Source: DATDTB01 sp035291025 (GTDB lineage: Archaea; Iainarchaeota; Iainarchaeia; JAFGOX01; DATDTB01). Taken from it: a DNA stretch of 36,711 nt. Below, piece after piece: positions 31,177-36,711 of the stretch. The stretch spans positions 1-36,711 of the forward strand of contig DATDTB010000059.1 in the NCBI GenBank assembly GCA_035291025.1, read 5' to 3'. Every line of letters starts with the position of its first letter. The stretch's first letter is position 1. The notes under the pieces were generated by a model that was not told where the DNA came from, did no database searches, and saw nothing but the letters and a program-made list of their open reading frames with translations. The position numbers and the translations under genes are program-made.

Positions 31177-32169
31177 ATGCCTCGCAAGAGTTTTACTGGA
31201 GTGAATGGGCTCCGCCCAGTTGAGCCAACCCACCCTAAGGCGTCGCTGGTTTTTTACTTGCTGTTGGGAGTGTCATTCCTGTTATTGGTTGCATTCTTGT
31301 CCGCCGGCCTTTTTTCTAATGGCCCAAGGCTTCTCTCGGCAAACAGCGTTGCCGTGGTTGAGTTGGTTGGTTTCATTTCCAATTCCGGCGAGTCTCCTTT
31401 CTTGAGCGAGTCAAGCGTTAGCGCGGACGGCGTCGTAGAAGACCTGGAAAGCGCTTGCAAAAACTCTGGAATTGGTGCTGTCTTGTTAAAGGTTGACTCT
31501 CCCGGCGGCGAAATAACCGCGTCGGAACGCATTAAGTTCGCGGTTGACGCGTGTGAAAAGCCGGTTGTTTCCTACATTGAGTCGGTTGGCGCCTCGGGGG
31601 CTTACCTGGCGTCGCTTCCGGCTGACAAGATACTCGCTTACCCTTCCTCTATCACGGCTGACATCGGCGTTGTCTCTGAGTACTTGGAGTTCGCGCGCTT
31701 GATGGGCGAACACGGGGTGGTTCAGAGAAAGCTTTCACGCGGCGAGTTCAAGGGCGTGCCCGACCCCTTCAGCGAAATCCCGGAGGAAAAACTCAGGGAA
31801 GTGTTTGACCCAATACTCGACCAGTTGTACGCGTCTTTCAGGGACGACGTTGTGGTTTACCGTGGCGAAAGGCTCGCTGGCTCTTCCATGGAATTCATTG
31901 AATCAGAGATAGCGAACGGCCGGCCGGTTACGGGGAAGAAGGCCTTGGAGCTGGGCTTAATTGACGGCTTGGTTACTTCAAAAAAGGAGGCGTTGGATGA
32001 GGCTGCAGCCCTTGCCGGCTTGGGCGAGGACTATCAAGTGGTTGAGTTCAAGAAAAAGAAGGGATTGCTGGAGTTGTTTTCCGAGTCTTTTTTCGCCCCA
32101 ATCCTTTCCAGGCTGGACTTTAAGAGCCAGCTAATGCAGGCAGGCAATCCGGCGGCGTTTTTCAAGTAG
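31177..32169 (+). CDS. sppA: SppA-type signal peptide peptidase (S49)
   Basis: A 330-residue membrane protease with a cytoplasmic N-terminus, one helix (about 24-46) and an outer protease domain. The Ser nucleophile is S140 in VGASGAYLAS and the general-base Lys is K192 in SRGEFKGVPDP; DSPGGEITASE (107-117) is also conserved. The C-terminal half has the GRPVTGKKALELGLIDGL motif. It removes signal-peptide remnants or cuts membrane proteins such as stomatins. ATG at 31177. Convergent with eS1, 6 nt apart. Confidence 0.93.
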   Translation: MPRKSFTGVNGLRPVEPTHPKASLVFYLLLGVSFLLLVAFLSAGLFSNGPRLLSANSVAVVELVGFISNSGESPFLSESSVSADGVVEDLESACKNSGIGAVLLKVDSPGGEITASERIKFAVDACEKPVVSYIESVGASGAYLASLPADKILAYPSSITADIGVVSEYLEFARLMGEHGVVQRKLSRGEFKGVPDPFSEIPEEKLREVFDPILDQLYASFRDDVVVYRGERLAGSSMEFIESEIANGRPVTGKKALELGLIDGLVTSKKEALDEAAALAGLGEDYQVVEFKKKKGLLELFSESFFAPILSRLDFKSQLMQAGNPAAFFK

Positions 32170-32175
32170 CCCTTT

Positions 32176-32802
32176 CTAGGCAGCCGGCGTTTCTTGTTCT
32201 TTTTCCTCGGGCTTGGTTATGACTGGTTTGGGCCTTGAGAGCAATTCCGTTTTTCTCACTTCTATTCTTTTCACTGGCGCGACTTTCCTGCAAGAACCCA
32301 GCAGTTGAGTGCTGAGCTTTCCGTAAGCCACTTCTTGAATGAAGTCCGAGTATTGTTTTTCCTTGGCGACGTTTTTCACTTCCAGCGACAAGGCGTTCCT
32401 GATGGCCGTCCTTTGAGTTGTTGTCGCCCGCTTTGCAGTGAAGACGTCCGTTTTCACTCTCACCACTTGGCTGTCCTTCGTGGAAACGTCTTCGACCACT
32501 TCAATCTTTGACCTGCGCCTCCTGGTAAGCCTCTTGATGACGGACGGCGCGACTTCTTGTTCCGAGACAGTGGTGTTTGCCTTGTCTCCCTTGACGTCCG
32601 TGACATAGAACTTTATGCGAGTGCCTTGAAGAGTGAGCTTGCCCGTCAAGTCCCTCATGTTCAGCACTGTGGTTCTTCCAAGCAAGTCTTTTGGGTCTTT
32701 TGCCAGCGTGACCCCGATGTTTACGGAGTTGAAGTACTCTGGCGCGACTATGTAATACTCTTGCTTTGCCTTCTTCGAGCTTGTTCCTTTTCCTTTTGCC
32801 AT
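32176..32802 (-). CDS. rps3ae: Ribosomal protein eS1 (S3Ae)
   Basis: Small-subunit protein, 208 residues. The start MAKGKGTSSKKAKQEYYIVAPEYF and the core GRTTVLNMRDLTGKLTLQG and the RRRRSKIEVVEDVSTKDSQVVRVK stretch identify it. A charged tail of about 25 residues follows (KPVITKPEEKEQETPAA). ATG at 32802 is 4 nt after the Pcc1 stop, so it belongs to the uS15-Pcc1-eS1 run. Confidence 0.94.
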   Translation of the reverse strand: MAKGKGTSSKKAKQEYYIVAPEYFNSVNIGVTLAKDPKDLLGRTTVLNMRDLTGKLTLQGTRIKFYVTDVKGDKANTTVSEQEVAPSVIKRLTRRRRSKIEVVEDVSTKDSQVVRVKTDVFTAKRATTTQRTAIRNALSLEVKNVAKEKQYSDFIQEVAYGKLSTQLLGSCRKVAPVKRIEVRKTELLSRPKPVITKPEEKEQETPAA

Positions 32803-32806
32803 TTTT

Positions 32807-33058
32807 TCAAATCACGTTTTTTTTCAGTATTACTTTTTCAGCGCCCTGCTGCGCTTTTAGCACGTCGTCAATTGTTGCCAGCGCCCTTCCAATGCCTTCC
32901 ACTTCCACGCGCGTTTGAACGCTTTTCCCTTGGCGCCTTGTTTGTATTGCTTCCCTTAGTTCCAAGTTGTCGGGCTCGAGGGCACGTGCAATGCTTTCCG
33001 CTTCCATTGGCGTTTCGTACTTGCTTGAAATGGTTGCTTTTACTTTCAATGTCCTCAC
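32807..33058 (-). CDS. pcc1: KEOPS subunit Pcc1
   Basis: An 83-residue protein, the dimerisation subunit of the KEOPS complex that makes t6A in ANN-decoding tRNAs. The family pattern is clear: LKVKATISSKYETPMEAESIARALEPDN, then a strand RVEVEGIGRALATIDDVL and a final helix. GTG at 33058 overlaps the uS15 stop by 4 nt (GTGA), so the two are translationally coupled. Kae1 and Bud32 are 1-3 kb upstream in the same direction. Confidence 0.82.
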   Translation of the reverse strand: MRTLKVKATISSKYETPMEAESIARALEPDNLELREAIQTRRQGKSVQTRVEVEGIGRALATIDDVLKAQQGAEKVILKKNVI

Positions 33059-33510
33059 TTCACTAGCAGCGCCGCGCGCTCGGGCGTGTACCTCCAGTCC
33101 ATTGGGAGTACCCCCGTTTGCTGGTAGTACTTCACTAGCCTCTTTATCTTTGACTCAATTGATTCAAGGCCCCGCTTTGAGTGGTTGTCTTTCTTGTTTT
33201 CGCTCAAGTGCTTCTGCACTTTCACGGCTTTTACTATCAAGTTCATCAAGTTTTCAGGAAGTTCGGGCGCCAAGTTCCCTTCCCTTAGCATGTCAGTGAC
33301 GGTCTTTCCGGTGACGGCCTTGGCTGAGGGCACCCCATGCAAGTCCCTTAAAACCAGGCCTATTTCGCTTGGCTTCTTGCCCTCTTTTCCGAGTGCCACG
33401 ACTAAGTCTTTCACTGAATTTGCGTCCATTGACACCCATTCAGGCAGCGACGTGATCACCGGCTTTTTCGAGCCGGCCCTTCCGCGTTTCCTGGAATGCA
33501 TCTTGGCCAT
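33055..33510 (-). CDS. rps15: Ribosomal protein uS15
   Basis: Archaeal uS15, 151 residues: MAKMHSRKRGRAGSKKP, then SDLI-like helices with VVALGKEGKKPSEIGLVLRDLHGVP and the S15 core LIVKAVKVQKHLSENKKDNHSKRGLESIESKIKRLVKYY. The frame extends to an ATG at 33561, adding 17 residues, but the family start MARMH-type is met at 33510. The leader of 156 nt contains a hairpin. Stop overlaps the Pcc1 GTG. Confidence 0.93.
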   Translation of the reverse strand: MAKMHSRKRGRAGSKKPVITSLPEWVSMDANSVKDLVVALGKEGKKPSEIGLVLRDLHGVPSAKAVTGKTVTDMLREGNLAPELPENLMNLIVKAVKVQKHLSENKKDNHSKRGLESIESKIKRLVKYYQQTGVLPMDWRYTPERAALLVK

Positions 33511-33571
33511 ACAAACTTCAACTCTTGCATTGCGCTGTTTTCTGAGTGATTTACCCAACATTGCAGCAGCC

Positions 33572-33588
33572 CGCGCACAGGTTGCGCG
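33572..33588 (-). promoter_or_regulatory. GC-rich hairpin at the 5' end of the rps15 leader
   Basis: CGCGCA (33572-33577) and TGCGCG (33583-33588) form a perfect 6-bp stem with a 5-nt loop about 60 nt before the rps15 start. A TATA-like TTCTATAGTT near 33615, itself part of a tandem GAACTAT repeat (33612-33618, 33620-33626), would start transcription at about 33589, so the hairpin would be the first thing in the RNA. A second box, TTTAAAG near 33650, would start about 25 nt earlier. Role inferred. Confidence 0.4.
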
Positions 33589-33666
33589 AACCGCGTCACA
33601 AGTTGGCCTTTGAACTATAGAACTATCCAGTAAGGGGTGGCAACCTTTTTTAAAGCCATTCCCCCT

Positions 33667-33870
33667 TCAAGGCGCCGGCTTGCCAACCCCAGCTTTCTTT
33701 TCCAGCTGCCTCTTCAGTAACTCCGTTATTCTTGCATCGGCTTCTGGCGTGTTTAGCTTTGCAAGCCTAGCCAGCTCCCTTGAATCCGTTTCGCTTGGCT
33801 GCCATTTCCATTCAATCCTTTGCCTCGGCGTCCTCACCGCCTTCTTTCTTGGCGTGGCTCCAACCATCAT
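33667..33870 (-). CDS. Small basic protein of unknown function, coupled to Bud32
   Basis: 67 residues, family not recognised. A basic N-terminus (PRKKAVRTPRQRIEWKW) is followed by two short helices (SRELARLAKLN and DARITELLKRQLEKKAG). The ATG at 33870 overlaps the Bud32 TGA, so translation is coupled. No zinc motif or membrane helix. Given its place, it could bind KEOPS, tRNA or the ribosome; no evidence beyond position. It is much shorter than the KEOPS subunit Cgi121, which I did not find here. Confidence 0.75.
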   Translation of the reverse strand: MMVGATPRKKAVRTPRQRIEWKWQPSETDSRELARLAKLNTPEADARITELLKRQLEKKAGVGKPAP

Positions 33871-34481
33871 AAGTACCTCGCGCGTTTTTCAATTTCCTCA
33901 ATTTTTGACTCAATTCCCGAGTGAATGACGCTTGAATACCCTTTTAGCACGCTTTTCCAGGCCGCTTCGTAGAGCCTTGAATGCGTTGCGTTCAATGTCT
34001 TCTTCAAGTTCAATAAGTCAACAGCGAATTCCTCCAACTCATTTGTGGTCTTGCCCAGCCCGAAGTCAATGAAGGCCACGCGGTTTTTCTCCCCGCTCAA
34101 CAAAAAGATGTTTGACGTTGTCAGGTCGCCGTGCGTGAACCCGGAAGAATGCATTTTTGCAATGTTTTCACCCACTTCCCGGCAAACCCTTTCGGCGTTT
34201 TCCTTGCTCAGTGAATCCCTTGCCTTTTTTCCCTCGAAGAACTCAGTCACCAGGACCCCTTCACTGGGGTGCACAGAGTAAACGATTGGAACGCGGACTC
34301 CAGCGTTTTTTGCCTCCACCAACAGCCTTGCCTCTTTCCGGGTCCTTTGCCTCATTAGTTCATCGTCCAGTTCCTTCACGCGGTAAGGTTTCCGCGTTCT
34401 CTTCTTTAACGCCACCAAGCCGTGCACTTTGTCGCGTGCTTGGAACACGCGCGCTTCCGCTCCTTCCTGCAACAGCCTCAA
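33867..34481 (-). CDS. bud32: KEOPS kinase/ATPase Bud32
   Basis: A 204-residue small kinase-fold protein. The start LLQEGAEARVF is the family glycine loop; VALKKRTRKPYRVKELDDEL follows with the conserved Lys, then FTHGDLTTSNIF (catalytic HGD at 117-119) and FIDFGLGKTT (DFG at 139-141), finishing with the short helical C-terminus KIEEIEKRARYL. TTG at 34481 overlaps the stop of the lipoprotein gene and has GGAAGTGA upstream; I use it. Kae1 is separate here, not fused. Confidence 0.94.
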   Translation of the reverse strand: MRLLQEGAEARVFQARDKVHGLVALKKRTRKPYRVKELDDELMRQRTRKEARLLVEAKNAGVRVPIVYSVHPSEGVLVTEFFEGKKARDSLSKENAERVCREVGENIAKMHSSGFTHGDLTTSNIFLLSGEKNRVAFIDFGLGKTTNELEEFAVDLLNLKKTLNATHSRLYEAAWKSVLKGYSSVIHSGIESKIEEIEKRARYL

Positions 34482-35740
34482 CTGCTCACTTCCACCACAA
34501 AGGGAATGACTTTGGACGTGCAGTTGTCGCACCTAATGTAAACGGCCCCCTTCTGCGTTTGAGTTGGCCCGTTTACGAACAACGACACCCTGGCGCCGCC
34601 TTTTTCCTGCAAGTCCCCAAATTCCCTCAATGCCTTCACGCCCTGGATTTCTTGAACGCTTCCCGGCAGTCCGCCGTTCAGGCTAACGCTGGAACCCTCG
34701 TAAAACAAGTAAGCCTTGGCGTCGTAGGCTTTCGCGCTGCCGCCCACTTCGTTTAAGTCAATGTTCACCGAAAACTTGGAGCCCGGCCTTGTTTTTACGC
34801 AAACGCTTTTCGGGGACGTTGCCAGCAGCGACGGCCCTATTAGGGGCTTTTCTCCAAGGAATACGTCGGAAGCCGTTCCACTCAGGATATTCCCGTCCAA
34901 CACCAGCCTCCCCTTGATTGAAACGCCAGTTGTCAAAGACGCGTCTCCTTTGTCAATTGATATTTTTCCAATCACTTTAGTGAACTCGTTCGAAGAGTAT
35001 TTCTCGCTCCGAAGCACTTCGTGGTGGCCTGAAACCACTTCAGCCCTCAACACGTTGTTTAAAGTCACGCTCTTGGAGAACACTTGGTTTTCGTCAACTC
35101 CCTCTATTTGCGTCGAAACCCCTGTCTCAAAGTTTCCGTCGTCATCCCCGCCCGTGATCCTTAGCTTTTTCGCGTAAACCAAGAACTTGGTTATGCCAGC
35201 CGTGTTTGCGTCAAACAATAGCTCGGTTTCATTGGTGGAGGCAATGGCCAGGTTTTCGTCAACGCTTTCAATTGTCATCCGGTACGGCGACCCGACGTTC
35301 ATTGTCTTTTGCCCGCCTTCTTCTTCGTACCTGACCTTTACGTAACCGAACTTCCTTCCAGGCTCTATAATTACCTTGGTGCCGTAGCCTTCGACGGGCG
35401 CCCCGGGAATAGCTGCCTCGAATACTTCGGCTTGTATTGAGTGGGGCGTGACGTTGGCGTTCAGGAACCCTTCAACTGTGCCGTCAACTGGTTCGTATTC
35501 CTCCAAGCACTCCCTTGAAACGCATTCTTTCCCGTCCACCAGGAAGGGAATTGTTTTTTCCGCTAACTCTTGCACAGTGAAACCTTCCTTGTTTTCCAAT
35601 TGCTCCATTAAAGCGTTGCACTCAAAGCTCTCGAACGCGTCTTCCGCCCTCGGCTGCGGCGTTAGGGAAAAACAGCCCGCCAGGACAGCCAAGGCCACCA
35701 AAATCGTTGCGCTCAGCGCCTTTCCATTAATGTCATTCAT
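34478..35740 (-). CDS. Secreted lipoprotein of unknown function inside the KEOPS run
   Basis: 420 residues. The N-terminus has a hydrophobic stretch and lipobox AVLAGC (Cys23), so it is likely exported and lipid-anchored. A Cys-containing helical region follows (about 38-85, with FECNAL, ECVSRECLEEYEP), then a long beta-rich part and a C-terminal domain with two cysteines (IRCDNCTSKVIP). I do not recognise a family. ATG at 35740 lies 6 nt after the kae1 stop, and its own stop overlaps the Bud32 start, so it is expressed with them despite acting outside the cell. Confidence 0.78.
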   Translation of the reverse strand: MNDINGKALSATILVALAVLAGCFSLTPQPRAEDAFESFECNALMEQLENKEGFTVQELAEKTIPFLVDGKECVSRECLEEYEPVDGTVEGFLNANVTPHSIQAEVFEAAIPGAPVEGYGTKVIIEPGRKFGYVKVRYEEEGGQKTMNVGSPYRMTIESVDENLAIASTNETELLFDANTAGITKFLVYAKKLRITGGDDDGNFETGVSTQIEGVDENQVFSKSVTLNNVLRAEVVSGHHEVLRSEKYSSNEFTKVIGKISIDKGDASLTTGVSIKGRLVLDGNILSGTASDVFLGEKPLIGPSLLATSPKSVCVKTRPGSKFSVNIDLNEVGGSAKAYDAKAYLFYEGSSVSLNGGLPGSVQEIQGVKALREFGDLQEKGGARVSLFVNGPTQTQKGAVYIRCDNCTSKVIPFVVEVSS

Positions 35741-35746
35741 TCCCCG

Positions 35747-36711
35747 TTACCTCCAGTTAATCATTACTTGGTCCGTTCTCTGAGTCGGAAGCACGACGCT
35801 TTCCTTCAGGCTCGTAGCGGCGCCGTGTTCGTGCATCAACAGCCCAGTCCAGGCAATCATTGCCCCGTTGTCCACGCAAACGCTTTTCGGGGGCACTTTT
35901 AGCTTCACTTTTCTCGGCGCGGTCATTGCCTTCATTTTCTCCCTCAAGAAAGTGCTTGAGGCCACGCCGCCCGTCAAGAGCAGTTCCTTTTTCCCCGAGT
36001 GAGCCAGCGCCCTCTCAGCAACTTCTGTTAGCATGTCAAACGCGTTTTCTGTTAGCGAGAAAGCCAAGTCTTGTTTTTTGAATTTCCCGCTTTTCAGTTT
36101 TGCGGTTGCCTCCGTTAGCAAGCCAGAAAAAGCCAAGTCCATTCCCTTTACAGTGTAAGGCAGTGGAACGTACTCCCTACCGCCCTTGACAGCCATTGCA
36201 TCTAGTACAGGTCCGCCTGGAAAGCCGTAACCAAGTTCTCTTGCGAAAACGTCCAAGACGTTTCCCACTCCCTGGTCGAGGCATTCCCCGAAAACCCTGT
36301 AACGCCCTTCCTGGTACCCTATTATTTGCGTGTTGGCCCCCGAGGCGTAAACGGTCAAGGGGTCCCTGGAATTGCACAGCTTCCTGCCTATTTCGACGTG
36401 TGCAATGCAGTGATTGACTCCAACTAAGGGAGTGTTGTTGTAAATGGAAAAAGCGCGCGCCGCGGTCGCAACCACCCTCAGGCACGGCCCGAGGCCGGGC
36501 GCCTGCGAAAAGCACACGACTCCAACGTCTTCCCTGGTGATGCCCGCTTCCTGGAACGCCTTGCTCGTTGCCTCTCCGACAACGCTTACGTGGTGCTCGC
36601 TTGCCTCCCTTGGGTGGATTCCGCCGGTTTTTGTCCTGTATTGCTTTATTACGTTTGCAAGGACCTTTCCCTTCTCGTTCAGTACGCCCACTCCGAGAGT
36701 GTGCGCGGTTC
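35747..36711 (-). CDS. kae1: KEOPS catalytic subunit Kae1, N-terminus beyond the window
   Basis: Kae1 (TsaD family) transfers threonylcarbamoyl to A37 of tRNAs. The 321 residues present start at TAHTLGVGV, just short of the true start. The metal site NHCIAHVEIGR (His-x3-His), the ASGANTQIIGY and LDVFARELGYGFPGGP motifs and the C-terminal SVCVDNGAMIAW are all present. It ends IMINWR without a fused Bud32 domain. The message continues into the lipoprotein and Bud32 genes. Only the first roughly ten residues are missing, by window truncation. Confidence 0.96.
   Translation of the reverse strand, partial: TAHTLGVGVLNEKGKVLANVIKQYRTKTGGIHPREASEHHVSVVGEATSKAFQEAGITREDVGVVCFSQAPGLGPCLRVVATAARAFSIYNNTPLVGVNHCIAHVEIGRKLCNSRDPLTVYASGANTQIIGYQEGRYRVFGECLDQGVGNVLDVFARELGYGFPGGPVLDAMAVKGGREYVPLPYTVKGMDLAFSGLLTEATAKLKSGKFKKQDLAFSLTENAFDMLTEVAERALAHSGKKELLLTGGVASSTFLREKMKAMTAPRKVKLKVPPKSVCVDNGAMIAWTGLLMHEHGAATSLKESVVLPTQRTDQVMINWR

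Noticed and set aside
1..36711. CRISPR arrays, transposases, phage genes
   Set aside because: No regularly spaced repeats, transposase-like proteins or phage structural genes were seen.

Overview
The window is a dense stretch of archaeal chromosome with no sign of a plasmid, virus or insertion element. The archaeal assignment rests on two-subunit DNA polymerase D, archaeal DnaG, Orc1/Cdc6, Hel308, Hjc, TFE, the termination nuclease FttA (aCPSF1), proteasome beta, alpha-NAC, the KEOPS genes, eS1 (S3Ae) and an archaeal-size uS15, CDP-archaeol synthase and an intron-containing tRNA. PolD together with SepF points to a euryarchaeal or DPANN lineage (something like Diapherotrites or Micrarchaeota is my guess, weakly held). 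Starts are a mix of ATG, GTG and TTG, and both Shine-Dalgarno and probable leaderless starts occur.

Layout. 1-3.1 kb: DnaG primase (cut by the window edge), a DUF167 protein, the Holliday junction resolvase Hjc and a secreted membrane-anchored protein. 3.1-8.1 kb, all on the minus strand: an AK6/Fap7-type kinase, TFE, FttA, proteasome beta and an FKBP-type isomerase. 8.2-14 kb: a one-TM protein of unknown function, NAC, a HAD phosphatase, Hel308, an aminotransferase and an unknown helical protein. 14.1-22.2 kb: Orc1/Cdc6 facing away from SepF, an unknown membrane protein, then the PolD pair DP1-DP2 preceded by a UPF0147 protein. 22.5-25.3 kb: secF-secD. 25.3-28.3 kb, minus strand: tRNA-Gly(GCC), Nudix, tRNA-Lys(UUU), Nudix and a class II lysyl-tRNA synthetase. 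28.4-30 kb: a stomatin-like protein, a HicBA pair with a shortened toxin, and tRNA-Ser(CGA) with an intron of about 77 nt. 30-32.2 kb: an archaeosortase-like protein directly behind CDP-archaeol synthase, then an SppA-type protease. 32.2-36.7 kb, minus strand: Kae1, a lipoprotein, Bud32, a 67-aa protein, uS15, Pcc1 and eS1, mostly overlapping or a few bases apart.

How the genes work together. Initiator, primase, replicative polymerase, fork helicase and junction resolvase lie within about 22 kb, and a division protein shares the intergenic region of the initiator. TFE and FttA act at opposite ends of transcription. KEOPS genes (t6A in tRNA) are interleaved with ribosomal proteins. SecDF, stomatin, SppA, archaeosortase and CarS all concern the membrane or exported proteins.

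Most worth checking: (1) the tRNA-Lys next to the class II LysRS has G2-U71 and G73, features linked to class I LysRS recognition; (2) both PolD subunits deviate from the catalytic motifs I remember (DP2 NCDGEQD for NCDGDED, DP1 GDHD for GNHD); (3) the tRNA-Ser intron is built of three consecutive perfect hairpins; (4) an archaeosortase-CarS gene pair; (5) a lipoprotein gene locked between kae1 and bud32; (6) a Nudix gene whose last codons are the 5' end of tRNA-Lys. I saw no CRISPR array, transposase or rRNA.
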